Origin: Nostoc sp. UHCC 0702
GTDB lineage: Bacteria; Cyanobacteriota; Cyanobacteriia; Cyanobacteriales; Nostocaceae
Length of the DNA: 64,000 bases
Reading direction: 5' to 3'
NCBI GenBank assembly: GCA_017164015.1
Contig: CP071065.1
Span: 1,636,001-1,700,000, forward strand
The notes under the pieces are model-generated. The model was not told the DNA's origin, searched no databases, and saw only the letters and a program-made list of their open reading frames with translations. This document shows, piece after piece, positions 16,161 through 26,980 of this stretch; the first letter of the stretch is position 1; every line of letters starts with the position of its first letter. The translations under genes were made by a program, and so were the position numbers.

Positions 16161-17882
16161 TCACTTTTGCATAGTCAGTGGCAGGTGAACAGTGAAAACA
16201 GAACCAACTCCTAGCTGACTTCTAACAATAATTTCACCACCCATCATCTGGCAAAAGTGGCGGCTAATTGCTAACCCCAGTCCGGTACCGCCATATTTTT
16301 TCGTCGTCGAGGTATCCCCTTGTATAAAGGGTTGAAATAATTGTTGCTGTTGACTAACAGACATACCAATGCCTGTATCAGCAACGGTAAAACTAATAAT
16401 GCCAAAAGGAGCATCCCTTAACACACTTTGTTTTTCCCTTTTAACTGTTAGTGTTACATGACCGTTGGTGGTAAACTTAGCAGCGTTACTCAGCAAATTT
16501 AACAGCACTTGCCGCATCCTAGTTTGGTCTGCATACATCGTTCCCAACTGTTCATCGTAATCTACTTTTAAGATATTGCCATTTTTTTCTATAGCCGGTT
16601 TGACAGTAAGAACAAGATTATTAATCAGTGTGGCAATCTCAAAAGTCTCTGGATAGAGGGTCATTTTACCAGCTTCAATTTTTGACAAGTCAAGGATGTC
16701 ATTAATCAGTTCTAGTAAATGTCTACCAGCAGAGTTAATTGTTTCTAAATCAGTGATAAAGTCTCCTGATAAACCTAAATCAGTAGCATCATCTTGCAAA
16801 AGTTGACTCAAGCCAATCACAGCATTTAAAGGTGTGCGTAATTCGTGACTTACATTTGCCAAAAATATACTTTTTGCCTTGCTAGCTGCTTCTGCTAATT
16901 CTTTAGCTTGTTCTAATTCTTTAGTCCGTTCAGATACTCGTTCAATCAAACGATTGAGAGATTTAGCAAGTAAGCCAATTTCATCTTCAGTAGTAACTGG
17001 TGCGCGCAAATCAAAATTAGATTTCCTTGCTACTTGCTCGGCTACTTGAGTTACAATAATCACTGGTTCAGCGATCGCTCGACTGGTACGCCACGCTACA
17101 ATGGCAGCGATCGCCACTGATACCAGCATACTCACCATCACAATTAATCTCTCAACTCCTTTGGCTTGTTCTACATCTTGTTGCCTTCTCTGTTCTTGAC
17201 CTTCAGCAGTTTGTAGAATATTAGTCAATTTTTTCGATAATTGATCTAACTGTCTAGCTGTATCACCACGCATAATTAAGAGCAATTGCTCTCGTACTGA
17301 GTCAATTTGCTGTGGCTTGACTTGCTGCGAGTCAATTGTCTGCAACACAGCCTCTATTTGAGAGACATAAGATTTGAGGTTAATTGCGTAATCCTGTAAT
17401 AAAGCCTGTAAATTAGCACTTGTGGCTGCTAAGTCTCCTGGTCTTTTATCTATAAAATGCCCGATATCTTTCTCTAATTTTTCAGCCTTTTCAACATTAT
17501 TCAGAAATTCAGCTTTTTGAATTGGTAGCCGCTGTGAATCTTCCAAGAATGCAGCCAAGTTAGAACTGTGCAGTTGTGCCCCCACTACCGCATCTTTATA
17601 GTTAGTTAGTAGTTGTCTTTGCTCTTGGGCTTGATTGAATTGCCGGATTTCTCGTCCCCGGTAATAGTTAGCGATTACTAACCCAGTCAATGAGCCGAAA
17701 AAGCCAATCCCAATTGCGACAAAGTACCCGTAACCAATTTTTTGATGTATACGCCAAGAACTGGCTTTTAGTTTCCCTCGTGAGGGAAATTCTATAGTGG
17801 GGAGTTCGTCTGATGGTTCTTCAACTGGCACTTTTTTGTTTTCTGAACTGCTTTCAATCAGGATTGGCTTTTGAGTTTGCAT
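16161..17882 (-). CDS. Membrane sensor histidine kinase (HAMP-HisKA-HATPase)
   Basis: 573 aa. Cytoplasmic N-terminal tail, membrane helix about 50-72, helical extracytoplasmic bundle about 75-245 (CHASE3/4HB-like, Gln/Leu rich), second membrane helix about 247-268, HAMP about 268-320, then a coiled coil. HisKA has [16 protein letters not shown] with His346. HATPase has [21 protein letters not shown] and [10 protein letters not shown]. No receiver is attached. It faces the HTH gene and closes a cluster of two kinases and three receivers. Monocistronic, with a long 1.4-kb upstream gap. The signal sensed is not deducible. Confidence 0.93.
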   Translation of the reverse strand: MQTQKPILIESSSENKKVPVEEPSDELPTIEFPSRGKLKASSWRIHQKIGYGYFVAIGIGFFGSLTGLVIANYYRGREIRQFNQAQEQRQLLTNYKDAVVGAQLHSSNLAAFLEDSQRLPIQKAEFLNNVEKAEKLEKDIGHFIDKRPGDLAATSANLQALLQDYAINLKSYVSQIEAVLQTIDSQQVKPQQIDSVREQLLLIMRGDTARQLDQLSKKLTNILQTAEGQEQRRQQDVEQAKGVERLIVMVSMLVSVAIAAIVAWRTSRAIAEPVIIVTQVAEQVARKSNFDLRAPVTTEDEIGLLAKSLNRLIERVSERTKELEQAKELAEAASKAKSIFLANVSHELRTPLNAVIGLSQLLQDDATDLGLSGDFITDLETINSAGRHLLELINDILDLSKIEAGKMTLYPETFEIATLINNLVLTVKPAIEKNGNILKVDYDEQLGTMYADQTRMRQVLLNLLSNAAKFTTNGHVTLTVKREKQSVLRDAPFGIISFTVADTGIGMSVSQQQQLFQPFIQGDTSTTKKYGGTGLGLAISRHFCQMMGGEIIVRSQLGVGSVFTVHLPLTMQK

Positions 17883-18678
17883 ACCTCAATTCTCCTTGCC
17901 ATCCCACCAAAATCACTACATAAGTTTCACTTTGAGAATCACTTCTATTGTTAATCAACACTGACGTTATCTTCTTGTTTTATAACAAGCTTAAATAATA
18001 GCTCTATTTATAGATAATTTGCATGACTTCATTATGTTTGAGCAGTTTTGATATGAATGTTTACCATTTTGTTGCTACAAATAACAATCACTTTCTTTGA
18101 TAACTAAGTAGTTTCCTAAAGTCAAGGTCTGTTTAGGAGCCTAGGCTCTTAATGATTGTTTTTGATGTTCAGTTAATGGCGGTAATATCTAGATATCCGC
18201 TAAATAATTATTTTAGCTTACTCTACTGTAATCTACGAGCAACCCTACCCTAGCTTACGGCCATGCCTAACTGCGATCGCGCAAGCTAGGTTTTGCTTGA
18301 CAATGAGGGTAAAGCTAGTTCCCACACTTGATTACTCGCCCTTAGCTTTCACTTGGGTCGGGAAACTTTTCTCAAAGCACCGCTGTAAATTTACGAAAAT
18401 GTCTGATAGCAAACCATAAGCCCCCTGTTGCCTTCAGCAAATAACATTCAATTAGCTGCTCATGCTGATATATAAGCTTGCACCCCGACAATATTATCAT
18501 TCCTTTGTTTAAATTTATAAAAATTAAATTTTTGATAATTATCTTAGTTTAAGGCATGGCAGATTTGGAGAAGTTGCTTGACTTAGACAATCATATGAAA
18601 TTATTTGCTTTGTTTTTAGGCATTATTGCTACTAAATATATGTATAGCCTTTCCTAAGCAACTGAGGTATCACGATTA

Positions 18679-18744
18679 CCTCACCCCAATAAAGCTGTGC
18701 TTTATCTCCCCTCTCCTTGGTAAGGAGAGGGGTAGGGGGTGAGG
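18679..18744. repeat. CCTCACCCC hairpin repeat
   Basis: CCTCACCCC...GGGGGTGAGG encloses CCCCTCTCCTT/AAGGAGAGGGG and AAAGCTGTGCTTT. The core resembles family B but lacks its ends. Elsewhere in 17883-18919 I see only scattered short repeats (a GGGCTACGCC unit near 18835) and no gene. Confidence 0.6.
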
Positions 18745-18919
18745 TTATTAGATATACTTGGCGCTTACTGGGAAATGCTATAAATTAGAGCAGTTCTCAT
18801 CCGACATTTTTAGTACCCAGCGATGTCTACGACGGGCTACGCCTACGCAAATATACGAATAAATCAGGGTTATGCAAAGCGCTCGAAACGGCCCAATACC
18901 CTAATACACATTATGTTTC

Positions 18920-19103
18920 ATATCAAGTTCGGCTAATTACTTACGATATAGTCGGTTTGCTTGGTAATAGATAATGGGTAATGGGTAATGGGTAATAGGT
19001 AATACTCAAAACCAATTACCAATTACCAATTACCAATTACCAATTACCAATTCCCAATTACCGACCTCCACAGATATCATAAGTGTTTAAACGGACATGA
19101 TAT
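18920..19103. repeat. Fold-back element, family A, copy 3
   Basis: The longest copy (184 bp). Arms are as in copies 1 and 2, with more GGTAATG / CCAATTA units inside. Confidence 0.8.
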
Positions 19104-19161
19104 CATTTGTACAGTGCGTAAGTTCTACATGCTTCAACTGCTACGAAACCCAAATTGATAT

Positions 19162-19212
19162 AAAAAACCTCTACCTTCATACTGCTAAAGCAATTACAAG
19201 GCAGAGGTTTTC
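19162..19212 (-). terminator. Intrinsic terminator of metK
   Basis: Read on the minus strand, AAAACCTCTGCCTT pairs with AAGGTAGAGGTTTT and a T-run follows. It lies about 110 bases after the metK stop. Confidence 0.75.
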
Positions 19213-19322
19213 TGTTTAATACTAATGTGTTCAAAGATACTAACTAAGGAGTTAGAAGTTAGGAATTAAAAGTTATTCTTTTTGTCCCCTTGTGTTTCTA
19301 TCTCCCTGACTTTGCCATAACT

Positions 19323-20585
19323 CTAAGCGATCGCAGCTTCTAGTGTCTGACTAACAGCTTGTTTCAACAATTCGGCCTTATCGGTGCGCTCCCAAGGCAA
19401 ATCTAGATCGTTCCGCCCAAAATGACCGTAAGCCGCGACGTCCTGATAAAAACGTCCGCCTCGTTCACTTGGTAAATTACGTAAGTTGAAAGTATGGATA
19501 ATCCCCGCTGGACGCAGTTCAAAGTTCTGTTTGATTAATTCCAGTAAGATTTCTTCATCCACTTTGCCAGTGCCAAAGGTATCCACCAAAATGCTTGTTG
19601 GTCGTGCTACGCCAATAGCATAGGATAGCTGGATTTCAACTTTATCTGCTAACCCAGCAGCGACAATATTTTTCGCCACATAGCGAGCAGCATAAGCAGC
19701 AGAACGGTCTACCTTGGTGGGGTCTTTACCGGAAAAAGCACCGCCGCCATGTCGGGAATAACCACCGTAGGTATCAACAATAATCTTCCGTCCTGTCAGA
19801 CCAGAGTCTCCTTGCGGGCCACCAACAACGAACTTACCGGTGGGGTTGACTAAAAAGCGTGTCTCCTCAGTCGGCTTAATGTCAATGTCGCTAAAAACAG
19901 GTTGGACTACTGCTGTCCACAGGTCTTCTTTAATTTTGGCTTGTACTGCTGCCTCATCAGTGATTTCCCCAATACTGGCGTTGTGCTGGGTGGAAATGAG
20001 GATAGTATCAATGCCTACAGGACGACCATCTTCGTAGACCACAGTTACTTGTGTTTTACCATCAGGGCGCAGGTATGATAATTCACCTGTTTTGCGGACT
20101 GCTGCCAATCGGCGGGCAATGCGGTGAGCAAGGCTGATCGGTAAAGGCGTCAGTTCTGGTGTTTCGTTGCAGGCAAAGCCGAACATAATCCCTTGATCGC
20201 CCGCGCCAATCTTGTCGAATTGCTCATCACTATCCTGTTCGCGGGTTTCTTGGGCGCTGTTCACACCTTGAGCAATATCTGGTGATTGTTCGTCTAAAGC
20301 TAGAAGTACACTGGTACTGTTAGCAGAAAAGCCGTTATCAGCATCAACGTAGCCAATTTCAGCAATTTTCTTGCGGGCAAGATTGACAAAATTGACGTTG
20401 GCTTTGGTGGTAATTTCACCAGTGATTAGCACTAAGCCAGTATTAACTACGACTTCGGCAGCAACACGGCTGCTGGGATCTTGTGTCAGCAAGGCATCTA
20501 GAATCGTATCAGAAATCTGATCGCAGATTTTATCTGGATGACCTTCGGTGACAGACTCGGAGGTAAATAAATAACGACGAGACAA
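19323..20585 (-). CDS. metK: S-adenosylmethionine synthetase
   Basis: Makes S-adenosylmethionine from methionine and ATP. 420 aa, normal length. Visible family blocks: [20 protein letters not shown] at the N-terminus, [12 protein letters not shown] (ATP/adenosine binding), [15 protein letters not shown], and [19 protein letters not shown] (the glycine/P-loop-like motif). A strong AAAGGAGGAATT ribosome-binding site supports the start. The upstream 250 bases are rich in hairpins. Monocistronic, with its own terminator. Confidence 0.98.
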   Translation of the reverse strand: MSRRYLFTSESVTEGHPDKICDQISDTILDALLTQDPSSRVAAEVVVNTGLVLITGEITTKANVNFVNLARKKIAEIGYVDADNGFSANSTSVLLALDEQSPDIAQGVNSAQETREQDSDEQFDKIGAGDQGIMFGFACNETPELTPLPISLAHRIARRLAAVRKTGELSYLRPDGKTQVTVVYEDGRPVGIDTILISTQHNASIGEITDEAAVQAKIKEDLWTAVVQPVFSDIDIKPTEETRFLVNPTGKFVVGGPQGDSGLTGRKIIVDTYGGYSRHGGGAFSGKDPTKVDRSAAYAARYVAKNIVAAGLADKVEIQLSYAIGVARPTSILVDTFGTGKVDEEILLELIKQNFELRPAGIIHTFNLRNLPSERGGRFYQDVAAYGHFGRNDLDLPWERTDKAELLKQAVSQTLEAAIA

Positions 20586-20639
20586 AGAGAATTCCTCCTT
20601 TAAAAGTATTTTCGCTGACTAAATATTGGACATTTAGTT

Positions 20640-20830
20640 CAGTTCGTGGAATAATTACACACTGCCGCAAGGGGTAAGTGTGTGGCTCTCACAGCGATTC
20701 CCGGTTCAGGGGCGGACATTAACTGAGGTTTGCTTTAATTCCATGAAATGCCCCACTACAGAATTGAACAATACAAAAATGTTCAAATTCATCCCACCCT
20801 CTGCTATCGGGTGAGACGTGTGGCAACTTT
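20640..20830 (-). promoter_or_regulatory. Structured metK leader or small RNA, unassigned
   Basis: At least three local stems: ACACACT/AGTGTGT (20657-20683), GGGGC with CATT / AATG with GCCCC (about 20709-20754), and TTGAACA/TGTTCAA (20764-20786). I do not recognise a SAM-I type core. It could be a leader or a separate RNA; strand is inferred from metK. Confidence 0.35.
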
Positions 20831-21002
20831 ATGTTTTAGCTAAATTTGGGAATCATAACAATATTGACACATTCAGTAGTTAGTGTCTTAATTTTTTTTT
20901 AAAAAACCACTAACTAAAGGTAAGTATTCTTTAAAGTTAGGACTTACGCCCATTGTCATATTTTTTTCGTCTGGGCAGTACTGGGTCAAAAGGAGCCAGT
21001 CG

Positions 21003-21165
21003 TCTGGGCGGGTTTCCCGACTTGAACGAACTGGTGAGGCAGTCCGATCTTGGGGGTTTCCCCCATGAGGAACTGCCGAACCCGGAGGGCGTTCAATAGT
21101 CAAAAAAATCTTGCTTAAAGACTATTGACTCTGGACTATTGACTCTGGACTATTGACTGCCATCA
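21003..21165. repeat. Dispersed GGTTCGGCAGTTCCTC repeat plus TATTGACTCTGGAC units
   Basis: Reverse-strand copy of the repeat seen at 1222 and 56418 (TCCGGGTTCGGCAG, CCCCCAAGATCGGACTGCC), followed by tandem GACTATTGACTCTG units at 21118-21160. The 71-residue ORF at 20888-21103 is a translation of this repeat. Confidence 0.55.
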
Positions 21166-21265
21166 CAGTAAATCTGTGTGCCAGTTGCGTAAGTCCTGTT
21201 TATATTTAATGGCATCCAGCTGGTTAATTGCCAAAAGTTTGAATTAGCTAAAAAATTTTGCTGAC

Positions 21266-21292
21266 AAAAAAAGGGACACCCAAAAGTGTCCC
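21266..21292 (-). terminator. Intrinsic terminator of prk
   Basis: On the minus strand GGGACAC pairs with GTGTCCC and is followed by seven Ts, about 30 bases after the prk stop. Confidence 0.85.
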
Positions 21293-21320
21293 CGCAAGCT
21301 TTGACACAAATACTGCTGCT

Positions 21321-22325
21321 TTAAACCTGAACTGCTAGCTTTGCTTCGTTTGCTGTCAAAAGCTCATAGGCAGCACGCATTTTTAAACCTGTAAGCACTT
21401 GGAACAAACCAGTACCATTGTTGGAACCTGGATACTCACGGTGTTGGAGTAACAAGTGAGTCAATTCACCTTGATATTTGGTCGATGTATTGCTGAGATG
21501 GGTTTCGATGTAAATGACTTCTTCTAAGTTGTCAAACTGACCATCTACTTCTAGCACTGAGACGTAGCGACCGTAGTAAACATCTGAGCCATAGTACACT
21601 TGCATACCAGGGTAGGAACAGGTTAGCTTACGTCCGCAGGGAGTCCAATTAATTGTTGACCCTTCATCAAACAGGTAAGCTGGCTCAAAGCCTTCTTTGC
21701 CTTCGCGCTGAAGCATCCGTACCCGCAAGACTTTGCGTTCAGTGTCGTTTTTGATCAAGTTTGTAGGTAATACCTGGAGAACCACATCGGCAAATTCTCT
21801 TTGCGGTTCGATAAACTTTTCAAAGTCAGGTTTACGAGAATTGATTTGTGCTACCACATCTTCGTAACGATGACCCCTTTCTGCCATATCGCGCTGGATT
21901 TTCCAGGCAATTTTGACTTCATCGCTGATGTCAAAATAAACGCTGAAGTCGATCAGCGATCGCACCCGCTCATCATATAAAGGATGCAGCCCTTCAACAA
22001 CTACAATGTGATTCGGCTCTATCCGTTCTGGCGGATCAATCTTGCCGGTTTCGTGGTTGTAAATAGGCTTATCAATCGCTTGACCACTCTTGAGCGCTTT
22101 AATTTGCTCATACATCAGGTCGAAATTGTTTGCCCTAGGGTCAAGTGCAGTTATTCCGGTTTCTTTACGCTGTTTGCGATCTAAAGAATGATAGTCATCC
22201 AAACAGATGACTGTCATTAATTCTTCACCAAATAAATCTATTAAACGACGCAAAAACGTAGATTTACCACACCCAGAGTCTCCGGCTACTCCAATCAATA
22301 CCACGCTTTCTGGCTTACTTGTCAT
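21321..22325 (-). CDS. prk: Phosphoribulokinase
   Basis: Calvin-cycle enzyme that phosphorylates ribulose 5-phosphate to RuBP. 334 aa. Walker A is GVAGDSGCGKSTFL near the N-terminus. Its Cys, together with a later one, corresponds to the redox-regulatory pair of the oxygenic-phototroph type. VICLDDYHSLD and VVEGLHPLYDERVR are also present, the latter the Walker B-like segment. The C-terminal half contains the CGRKLTCSYPG pair of cysteines expected of CP12/thioredoxin-regulated enzymes. Start supported by AGAGGAG 9 bases upstream. Monocistronic. Confidence 0.98.
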   Translation of the reverse strand: MTSKPESVVLIGVAGDSGCGKSTFLRRLIDLFGEELMTVICLDDYHSLDRKQRKETGITALDPRANNFDLMYEQIKALKSGQAIDKPIYNHETGKIDPPERIEPNHIVVVEGLHPLYDERVRSLIDFSVYFDISDEVKIAWKIQRDMAERGHRYEDVVAQINSRKPDFEKFIEPQREFADVVLQVLPTNLIKNDTERKVLRVRMLQREGKEGFEPAYLFDEGSTINWTPCGRKLTCSYPGMQVYYGSDVYYGRYVSVLEVDGQFDNLEEVIYIETHLSNTSTKYQGELTHLLLQHREYPGSNNGTGLFQVLTGLKMRAAYELLTANEAKLAVQV

Positions 22326-23100
22326 AAATCTCCTCTAGATACTAAATTTGTCAATCAATAATTTTTCACACAGCAGATTTCGCAGCCAGGAGTTTACCCC
22401 ATCGGTTTATCCTGCATTCTCGCTATCCAGCAACGCCATGATGTATCACACGGGTATACAACTATCAAGTTGTTACTCGTCTGACTAGCTCGAATTCGCT
22501 ACTGGTGAGTATTTAATCCTAGTGATATATTTAATTTTATCAGAAGGGGGTATTCGATAACAAGATTTGCTGACAGCAAGAATCTAGTGGTTGATCCATG
22601 ATGCTAATGATTTATTTGTTGATTTTAAAAGACTTGTCAGCATCACCCACAGGTAATGTAGTCACGTCGTATTCCTGTTTATATCTTTATTCTACAATTT
22701 TCTTTGGTATATTTTTTGCGGTATAAAAATCTTCAACCTGACTGAATTTTCGCGCTTGGCGATCGCAACGCTCTAGACATTCAAAGCCAAAATCTACCTA
22801 AAGAATGACAAAGCAGGTGGTGGTAATTTTTGAGAGATGCCCAAATCAGAGGATGAGTACCATAGCAGCCCTAAATGATATGTGAGATCAACACAGTCGG
22901 GGTTTTCCTTTATCCTTTGACTGATGACCATCACGAGAATTTTTGCAACTCAAATTCCATTGCTATATATTCTGTCGGTCTGTCACCAGCGCTGATCCTC
23001 GTCCAGTCAGAAATGAACCCAAGCAGTTTGATGACGACATACTGATAATGAGGTTGACAGATGTTTCACATCAAGTAAAACTTATAAGAAAGACTAGTTG
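22326..23100. other. Long gap upstream of prk with no recognised gene
   Basis: Holds the prk leader and AT-rich DNA. I find no ORF with family character, no tRNA and no clear promoter motif. One HIP1-like GCGATCGC lies near 22760. Confidence 0.4.
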
Positions 23101-23119
23101 AAAACCCTTGAGGAAGAGG

Positions 23120-23640
23120 CACACAGGCCGCAAACACCGTACTTTAGGCAAGGGATGAAAACCGTACTGAAGGTGTTTACGCCTGAGTCAATTGAATGTA
23201 GAATTAAGTACAACAGGAACGGTAATCAACCTGTATAAAAACCTAACTGCCTAGCGGCAATCTGAACCTTGACAATTGAATCTATGCGGTTCTACTGCAT
23301 TGTTCTAGTTTCCTCCTAGCAGTAGGTAAAAGATTCATAGGAGCTAGACGAATCAGAATTTTGAAACGATTTGTTTCAATCTAAACAGGACTTGCAGCAA
23401 TGCAACTACCGAAGGGCATCCGGAAAGTTAACGCTTGGGAGCCAGTGCGTTGCGGGGGTTCCCCCCGTTGTAGCACCTGGCGTGGAGAGTCCCACCTCTG
23501 GGTTAGGTAACGCAAGGAACCTAATCTAAGTGGTCTCGTTGAGCCAAGAATCCCCTGGCTTGAAGTGGGAATGAGCGCTCGCGTTATTCACACAGCCAGG
23601 GGAGTGTCAAGGAATTATCCATCATCGGGAACTGAAACCA
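23120..23640 (+). mobile_element. Probable relict IS200/IS605-type right end with omega-RNA-like sequence
   Basis: A long stem (CAGGC...AAACACC with GGTGTTT...GCCTG, about 23126-23189) is followed by GC-rich structured DNA. Near 23550-23615 there is an AAGAATCCCCTGGCTT ... AGCCAGGGGAGTGTCAA hairpin of the form found at the right ends of cyanobacterial tnpB elements. No tnpB ORF survives. The dispersed GGGGGTTCCCCCC palindrome at about 23456-23470 sits inside. The 75-residue minus ORF at 23584-23811 overlaps this end and is probably spurious. Confidence 0.45.
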
Positions 23641-24104
23641 GCCAAAAGCATTAGTGATAGATATACACTTAGGGAAGTTAAACCAAGTAAAAGAAACCTT
23701 CTTTAATTGGTATTGCCTAGTGTAAACCCCAAAAAAGCCAAACACGGCAGATGCTTGTGGAGGCAAAATAAGCAATGGCTTTTGCCAATTAAAATTGCCT
23801 TGTGATTTCATAGGTCATAGCATATAGCTCATTGGGCAGTAAAAAGCTATGTCCCTGATGGGGGTTATAGTTCAGAAAAAAAGATTAAATTGACTCATTA
23901 TTAACATTCTCCAACAGACTTATCCTTTACCTTAGAAGGTGAACAGGTGTGTTTTTTGCTATGCCTGCATGTCTTTGGTGAGTGTACTTAGCAAGGCATT
24001 AACTTACTATGCCGCTTTCCCATAGCGCTAGTTTTGGAGACCAAAAATCCGATAAACTAAACCTGGCGCATGATGAGAATAGTTTTTTTTTGAGAAACGG
24101 TTAA

Positions 24105-25379
<1,275 letters not shown>

Positions 25380-25383
25380 GTTA

Positions 25384-25470
25384 GTCAGTGGTCAGTGGTC
25401 AGTGGTCAGTGGTCGCTAGAAAAGAACAAAACAACTGACAACTGACAACTGACAACTAACAACTAACAAA
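25384..25470. repeat. CAGTGGT and ACAACTG heptamer arrays
   Basis: Four AGTGGTC units followed by tandem CAACTGA/CAACTAA units between petH and hom. Confidence 0.65.
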
Positions 25471-25479
25471 GGATAATCA

Positions 25480-25505
25480 GTAGGGTGGGCTTAAGCCTAC
25501 CCTAC
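25480..25505. repeat. 26-bp near-perfect palindrome upstream of hom
   Basis: GTAGGGTGGGCTT followed by its complement with one mismatched pair. It lies 32 bases before the chosen hom start and could be a petH terminator or an operator. Confidence 0.55.
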
Positions 25506-25537
25506 AATTGTTATTGGCGAAATTGGGTGCAAACTTT

Positions 25538-26839
25538 GTGGGTGTAAAGCTAGGAATACTAGGATTAGGTACTGTAGGCACGGGTACAGTGCAGTTACTA
25601 CAAGATGCAGTTGGGCGTCACCCGTTGTTACAGGAAATAGAAATATATCGGGTGGGAGTACGATCGCTCTTTAAACCCCGTGCAGTAGAATTGCCAGAAG
25701 GTATCATCACAACAGATTTAGAATCAATTGTCAACGATCCGGCGGTGGATATAGTCGTTGAGGTGATGGGGGGACTGGAACCAGCGCGATCGCTCATCCT
25801 CCAAGCGATCAATAATGGGAAGCATGTAGTTACTGCCAACAAAGCAGCGATCGCTCGTTTTGGGGCAGAAATTTTCACCGCTGCCAATACTGCCGGGGTA
25901 TATGTCATGCTAGAAGCCGCCGTAGGTGGTGGTATACCCGTGATTCAACCCCTGAAGCAATCTTTAAGTGTTAACCGCATTCAAGCAATTACTGGCATAG
26001 TTAACGGTACAACTAACTACATCCTTACCCGGATGCAAACTGAAGGCAGTAACTTCAGCGATGTCTTGGCTGATGCCCAAAAATTGGGTTACGCTGAAGC
26101 TGACCCCACCGCTGATGTAGATGGCTTGGATGCAGCAGATAAAATTGCTATCCTGGCATCATTGGGTTTTGGTGGACGCATCCATCTGCAAGATGTGTAT
26201 TGTGAGGGAATTCGGCAAGTTAGCAAAACAGATATTGCCTACGCCGACAAATTGGGATTTGTGATTAAATTATTAGCGATCGCTAAAACAACTTCCTCAT
26301 CCCCCTCATCTCCCTCATCTCCCCTCTCAGTTCGAGTCCATCCCACCTTAGTACCCAAAACCCACCCCTTGGCTAGCATTAACGGAGTTAATAACGCCAT
26401 TTTGGTGGAAGGTGAACCCATCGGACAAGTGATGTTTTTCGGCCCTGGTGCTGGTGCTGGTGCAACTGCCAGTGCCGTATCTTCTGATATTTTAAATCTG
26501 GTTGCTACCCTGCAAACCAGTACAGCAAAACCAAATGCTTTATTGGGGTGTAGACATCAACATTACTCTGAAATTGCCCCAATTGCAGAACTCGTGACGC
26601 GATTTTATGCCAGGTTCCTGACTAAAGATCAGCCCGGAGTTATTGGTAAATTGGGTACTTGCTTTGGCGATTACGGTGTTAGTTTGGAGTCAATTGTCCA
26701 AACTGGTTTTCAGGGAGAACTGGCAGAGATTGTTGTAGTCACCCATGATGTGAAAGAAGGCGACTTTCGCCAGGCCCAAGCAGAAATTCGTGATTTGTCA
26801 GCTATAGACAGCATTCCCAGCTTACTACGAGTGTTATGA
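25538..26839 (+). CDS. hom: Homoserine dehydrogenase
   Basis: Reduces aspartate semialdehyde to homoserine (threonine/methionine pathway). NAD(P)-binding GILGLGTVGTGTVQLL at the N-terminus, VTANKAAIA, GGGIPVI and GIVNGTTNYIL in the catalytic domain, and a C-terminal ACT domain (QPGVIGKLGTCFGDYGVSLE) for feedback control. I chose GTG 25538 (MGVKLGIL), the usual N-terminus; the frame extends to a TTG at 25508 through non-conserved residues. Residues about 252-263 (Ser/Pro rich, [10 protein letters not shown]) are encoded by tandem CCCTCATCT units, a repeat class that is otherwise intergenic here. Confidence 0.96.
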   Translation: MGVKLGILGLGTVGTGTVQLLQDAVGRHPLLQEIEIYRVGVRSLFKPRAVELPEGIITTDLESIVNDPAVDIVVEVMGGLEPARSLILQAINNGKHVVTANKAAIARFGAEIFTAANTAGVYVMLEAAVGGGIPVIQPLKQSLSVNRIQAITGIVNGTTNYILTRMQTEGSNFSDVLADAQKLGYAEADPTADVDGLDAADKIAILASLGFGGRIHLQDVYCEGIRQVSKTDIAYADKLGFVIKLLAIAKTTSSSPSSPSSPLSVRVHPTLVPKTHPLASINGVNNAILVEGEPIGQVMFFGPGAGAGATASAVSSDILNLVATLQTSTAKPNALLGCRHQHYSEIAPIAELVTRFYARFLTKDQPGVIGKLGTCFGDYGVSLESIVQTGFQGELAEIVVVTHDVKEGDFRQAQAEIRDLSAIDSIPSLLRVL

Positions 26840-26980
26840 AAAATATGAAGTATGTACAGTGCCGTTCCCAAACGGTAGGATAAAGGATGGAAATTTCATC
26901 AGTCATACTTTAGACTTCATACTTCATTTTGTGGCTTAATTTGTTTAGACACAAACTTTATTGCTACTAGGGTAAAAACG

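Noticed and set aside
20640..20830. 6S RNA or SAM-I riboswitch before metK
   Set aside because: The conserved aptamer core or the long closing stem expected of either could not be identified; only local stems were reported.
20888..21103. 71-residue minus-strand ORF
   Set aside because: Encoded by the dispersed GGTTCGGCAG repeat, which gives similar peptides wherever it occurs.
23584..23811. 75-residue minus-strand ORF upstream of petH
   Set aside because: Its C-terminus lies in the IS605-like end hairpin and no family character is visible.
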